Notes under the pieces: model-generated
Database searches by the model: none
What the model was told of the DNA's origin: nothing
The model's input: only the letters and a program-made list of their open reading frames with translations
From: Oscillospiraceae bacterium
Lineage (GTDB): Bacteria; Bacillota; Clostridia; Oscillospirales; UBA929
Assembly: GCA_031258665.1 (NCBI GenBank)
Contig: JAIRML010000179.1
Coordinates: 1-8,088 of the forward strand
Direction of reading: 5' to 3'
DNA length: 8,088 nucleotides
Shown here: one piece after another, positions 7,901 to 8,088 of the stretch
Position numbering within the stretch: the first letter of the stretch is position 1
How the letters are laid out: each line of letters starts with the position of its first letter
Translations under genes and position numbers: made by a program

Positions 7901-8088
7901 CGAGGCGCGGTACACGGACGACCACGACGGCGCGTATCTCCTCGGCTTTGACGTGGTGAACGAGGAGGGCGCGCCGGTGACCGACCTGCTCACGGCGCAA
8001 ACGGCGGAGATCCGGCTGGAAGTCTACCACGCGGGCCAGAGGCCGGCGCACATCATCTGGGCGTTGTACGACGCCGCCGGCCGGTTGG
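1965..8088 (+). CDS. Large secreted GH2 beta-galactosidase-like glycosidase with tandem NPCBM modules (3' end outside window)
   Basis: At least 2041 codons are open with no stop; the C-terminus lies past the window. Residues 1-35 are a signal peptide (MKRSYILRRSLAVLLAVVLA, with AAAA at 32-35). The core has the LacZ order: sugar-binding domain 86-265, Ig-like 271-386, TIM barrel 395-690, second Ig-like about 700-815, and Bgal_small_N-like domain 823-1113. Aligned from memory to E. coli LacZ, the acid/base is E532 (YSLGNEAG), the nucleophile E593 (MMEYQHSMGN), and the Mg-site residues are E469, H471 and E532. H444 (H391), Y574 (Y503), H596 (H540), W624 (W568), F666/N669 (F601/N604) and W1088 (W999) are kept. 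T242 replaces D201 and G410 replaces H357. NYGGIHRDV-like sequence after T242 (DYGGIHRDV) is more like glucuronidase/BgaA-type GH2. Then follow two [Ig-like + NPCBM] units, a FIVAR-like segment and further beta modules. A retaining exo-glycosidase acting outside the cell on beta-galactosides or a related sugar is likely; the exact substrate is open. LacZ is 1023 residues, so half of this protein is accessory modules. Confidence 0.93.
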   Translation, partial: MKRSYILRRSLAVLLAVVLAGSLWTGGTILGAAAAFTGSEWSTPTIVKVGQLDARALVIPFDDVAGAKANPTLRLGLDHSPNVIGLNGTWKFKLTQQAANRPDLAGVLAVDDTWADIPVPSSWQVAMQYAGVFGDYPIYNNQDYPWQASGVGGSLGLSASGYTMPANNPVGSYFRTFDVPQEEIGRRFILTFNGVESGFYVSVNGVGVGYGEDSFTSKEFDITPYVVAGSNVITAQVIRWTTGSFIENQDMIDYGGIHRDVYITVSEPVSVFDYHVDTNFTDHNYASSEFDLDVDVWNTTNADGDYVVKAYLYDGDQDVLGGASQSVTLAAGQKAKVNIKRTVPNPKLWSAELPNLYTLVMALERADGGLLNTVSTRVGFKEFYVDQRGTSSSNMRINGQNIEFYGVNRGEAHPLGGHYVPYDSIVQDVVNAKQLNINAIRTSHYPADPHLYDLADEYGIYIMDEVNVESHNARTATIPSGDRIDTSLAAGGSRVFPGNAKTFTNAMVDRMEHMVLRDKSHASVLIYSLGNEAGTGPNFDTMVDDVIKVYDPEKLVHYQGENGNSRMDMEGQMYPANYRQSQSVSSKPYIMMEYQHSMGNTGGNLDKYVDVFEASERLQGGFIWDYVDQSAYTLKTTADVADGVTPDELFLGFDGSWQNRSGDGNFCQNGFIYPDRRWKPEAYEVRKQYQDLQFSATESQIGARQVVIQNHNRFRNANYYQINWSLLEDAAPLQSGTFTDADVDIAPRASKTVTVPYSVPEALKEGAEYLLLIEYKLKSDLPYAQAGFVQGSGQFALPFRGLDRLIVIDTLPTVTNTQTDAAVTVTGTTPEGKRFEAVVDKATGLLTAYRADGKDLISAPPVGSFFRAEVDQGPSTAGNAFNGRAAVYDASWYDQGNGMEDVSVTVGDANPHLTKVTVGAKLKNGSTYKLTYTIYGNGSIAVQADLTPLATLSQLGEFGMIMQLPAAYENMAWYGRGPSETYWDRKAGNNVAVYSGAVEDQFFPYMRVQETGNKTDVRWAAFTDDTGAGLLAVGADEVLEVSATHYTPTALSTYRSPNKALYPYQAARSDDVVLRVNWHQKGVGSLDWDDDTTAEFLLQAGRSYSYTYTLQPLFAGQDPMERSKERFAELPPEPNLEMIWLDGVALAGFDPDITNYHVTLRGAVITAPTVTVSNPFNLPLQIEQAESAPGAAKVTVTKGERTVVYTINFLEDSSLFLSALTTPWLYSYSGYHDIYRDANENGMPLETQEIVDGAAIRRIFEHGFAGNSEQIIDFNIAEYEADRFKASAGIDFQMKAGNGTASVIFEVWAHKDVSQLTSSYYASMNPGANGTGTIVTTGWTKLDNSPIQRAGGTATLYNFDVPLTYEENGEIKHYQALRLVMNANGSNGHDQAIWGDPRLEYEYVEPPAPTLQMIRVDGEDLAGFAADVYAYEIALAPGRTEPPAVTAVYPPALPVQIAQAAEIPGAATVTVGTGDGAVVYTVTFTQSSSVYVSDLSWLYSAGGYAPADTTQPTDAIFRDQNGNGEPDLRLRSNASGTAITNTYRKGVAANAFSVVDVDLTALRPDFFKAHAGIDYAVKGAAAGNASGPSVVFKVYAHKDKAAIDYNGAPAYSGRDTTGIGTLSMEGWVELFVSPVQTNDTNHANLTEFSRALADIALDLRYEGAEGVTRHYEAIRLIMDPYNNTGHDNGLWADARFEYAAADPAPLAAKIAEARALLAGTQEGTGAGQYRTEVRAALQTAIDAAQTRYDLGGFTLPTLQSAVARLHAAIRVYQAGKNPLVVLSPRDLEIDERGANAAFAIDKLVDGPVRYTAILALYTPDNRMIGYGAYTTSLAEVHDDAGINYELSEALPAGTQARVLLWDADTRAPFAMPASREAATGADFTHGVLVDPYAAADNPAVQVTADRETDLVTVSGTGFAPDAQLTLLGLFGGETDYANQIASDADGAFTFTYRSNYFLRAGVEIEVSVGGQGQIGAVTAEARYTDDHDGAYLLGFDVVNEEGAPVTDLLTAQTAEIRLEVYHAGQRPAHIIWALYDAAGRL
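2220..5306 (+). other. GH2 catalytic core within the large protein (residues 86-1114)
   Basis: This is the five-domain LacZ-type part. Landmarks: LNGTWKFKL (86 on), YNNQDYPW near the LacZ N102 region, RWTTGSFIENQDM (239-251), the GVNRGEAHPLGG block (406-417), IRTSHYP ending the next strand (H444), DEVNVESHN (464-472), LGNEAG (acid/base E532), MEYQHSMGN (nucleophile E593) and LQGGFIWDYVDQS (618-630). The C-terminal lobe has AWYGRGPSETYWDRKAGN and DWDDDTTAEFLLQAG, which match the Bgal_small_N domain of LacZ. The gap between the two catalytic glutamates is 61 residues, against 76 in LacZ. All elements needed for retaining catalysis are visible. Confidence 0.88.
5367..6173 (+). repeat. Accessory unit 1: Ig-like domain plus NPCBM/CBM51-like domain (residues 1135-1403)
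   Basis: The Ig-like part (1135-1209) runs from NLEMIWLDGVALAGF to VVYTINF. The NPCBM-like part (1213-1403) starts LFLSALTTPWLYSYSGYHDI, then has RDANENGMP, GFAGNSEQIIDF, DRFKASAGIDFQM, SVIFEVWAHKD, YQALRLVMNANGSNGHDQ and a final WGDPRLEY. This order matches the NPCBM family (CBM51), known members of which bind galactose or blood-group glycans. The usual G-x-H-A motif is replaced by GFAGNS, so the ligand may differ. The unit is repeated immediately downstream. Confidence 0.72.
6192..7058 (+). repeat. Accessory unit 2: Ig-like domain plus NPCBM/CBM51-like domain (residues 1410-1698)
   Basis: The second copy of the same pair. TLQMIRVDGEDLAGF through VVYTVTF (1410-1484) parallels unit 1, and the linking turn PGAATVTV matches PGAAKVTV. 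The NPCBM-like part (1487-1698) has VYVSDLSWLYSAGGY, RDQNGNGEPD, KGVAANAFSVVDVDL, FFKAHAGIDYAVKG, SVVFKVYAHKD, YEAIRLIMDPYNNTGHDN and WADARFEY. It is about 20 residues longer than copy 1, the insertion being around the GMEGWVELF-type strand (TLSMEGWVELF). The likely role is glycan binding that keeps the enzyme on polymer or host-glycan surfaces. Confidence 0.7.
7077..7298 (+). other. FIVAR-like helical segment of the large protein (residues 1705-1778)
   Basis: An Ala/Arg/Gln-rich, predicted helical stretch: PLAAKIAEARALLAGTQE, then YRTEVRAALQTAIDAAQTRY and LPTLQSAVARLHAAIRVYQ. The spacing of a helix, a short loop with a Tyr, a second helix and a closing A(I)xxY/F helix fits FIVAR-type segments common in Gram-positive surface glycosidases, where they act as spacers. 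The assignment is by pattern only. Confidence 0.55.
7299..8088 (+). other. C-terminal beta-sandwich modules of the large protein, cut by the window end (residues 1779-2041+)
   Basis: Three parts can be seen. Residues 1779-1899 form a beta-domain of the type found before surface-anchoring regions in Firmicutes (YTAILALYTPDNRMIGYG, then GTQARVLLWDADTRAPF). Residues 1900-1985 are Ig-like (VTVSGTGFAPDAQLTLLGLF, DGAFTFTYRS). From 1989 another domain starts (AYLLGFDVVNEEGAPVTDLL) and carries HIIWALYDAAGRL, which echoes TAILALYTPDNRMI of the first domain. No sortase signal, SLH domain or dockerin is visible; any anchor would be beyond 8088. Confidence 0.6.

Noticed and set aside
5385..8051. Further minus-strand frames at 5385-6755, 6852-7262 and 7308-8051
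   Set aside because: Same antisense register; each ends exactly at a sense TTA (5385) or CTA (6852, 7308) codon. They are shadows of the accessory modules.

Overview
The window looks like a chromosomal accessory locus of a Gram-positive Firmicute (Clostridia- or Paenibacillus-like). This is inferred from an extended AGGAG-type ribosome binding site, a near-consensus sigma-A promoter, Gram-positive signal peptides, and a huge secreted multi-domain glycosidase carrying NPCBM, FIVAR-like and Ig-like modules. It cannot be placed more precisely from sequence alone.

Layout: (1) Bases 1-393 hold no convincing gene, only a weak minus-strand open frame running off the left edge. (2) Bases 394-1593, minus strand, encode a secreted or membrane-anchored protein of about 400 residues. 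Its C-terminal half resembles the extracellular tail I associate with clostridial M56/BlaR1-type sensor proteins, but the peptidase is absent. Its N-terminal signal segment appears to be split by a frameshift. (3) Bases 1594-1964 are a divergent regulatory region. It has a candidate promoter for the minus-strand gene, a 12-bp perfect GC-rich hairpin, and a strong TTGACG-17-TATAAT promoter for the right-hand gene that sits inside a 48-bp near-perfect dyad, a likely repressor operator. (4) From 1965 to the right edge runs one uninterrupted plus-strand reading frame of at least 2041 codons. It encodes a signal peptide, a complete LacZ-type five-domain glycoside hydrolase family 2 core, two tandem [Ig-like + NPCBM/CBM51-like] units, a FIVAR-like helical segment and at least three further beta-sandwich modules. 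The stop codon lies outside the window.

How the parts fit: the main gene encodes an exported, probably surface-associated or glycan-tethered GH2 exo-glycosidase. Its promoter appears to be tightly repressible, as expected for a substrate-induced carbohydrate-use gene, but no regulator or transporter gene is visible here. The catalytic glutamates and the Mg-site residues are intact. Two residues that contact galactose or its Na+ ion in E. coli LacZ (D201 and H357) are replaced by Thr and Gly, so the substrate may not be plain lactose. No clearly new multi-gene system is visible. The most interesting items are the altered active site, the promoter-spanning dyad and the frameshifted neighbour.
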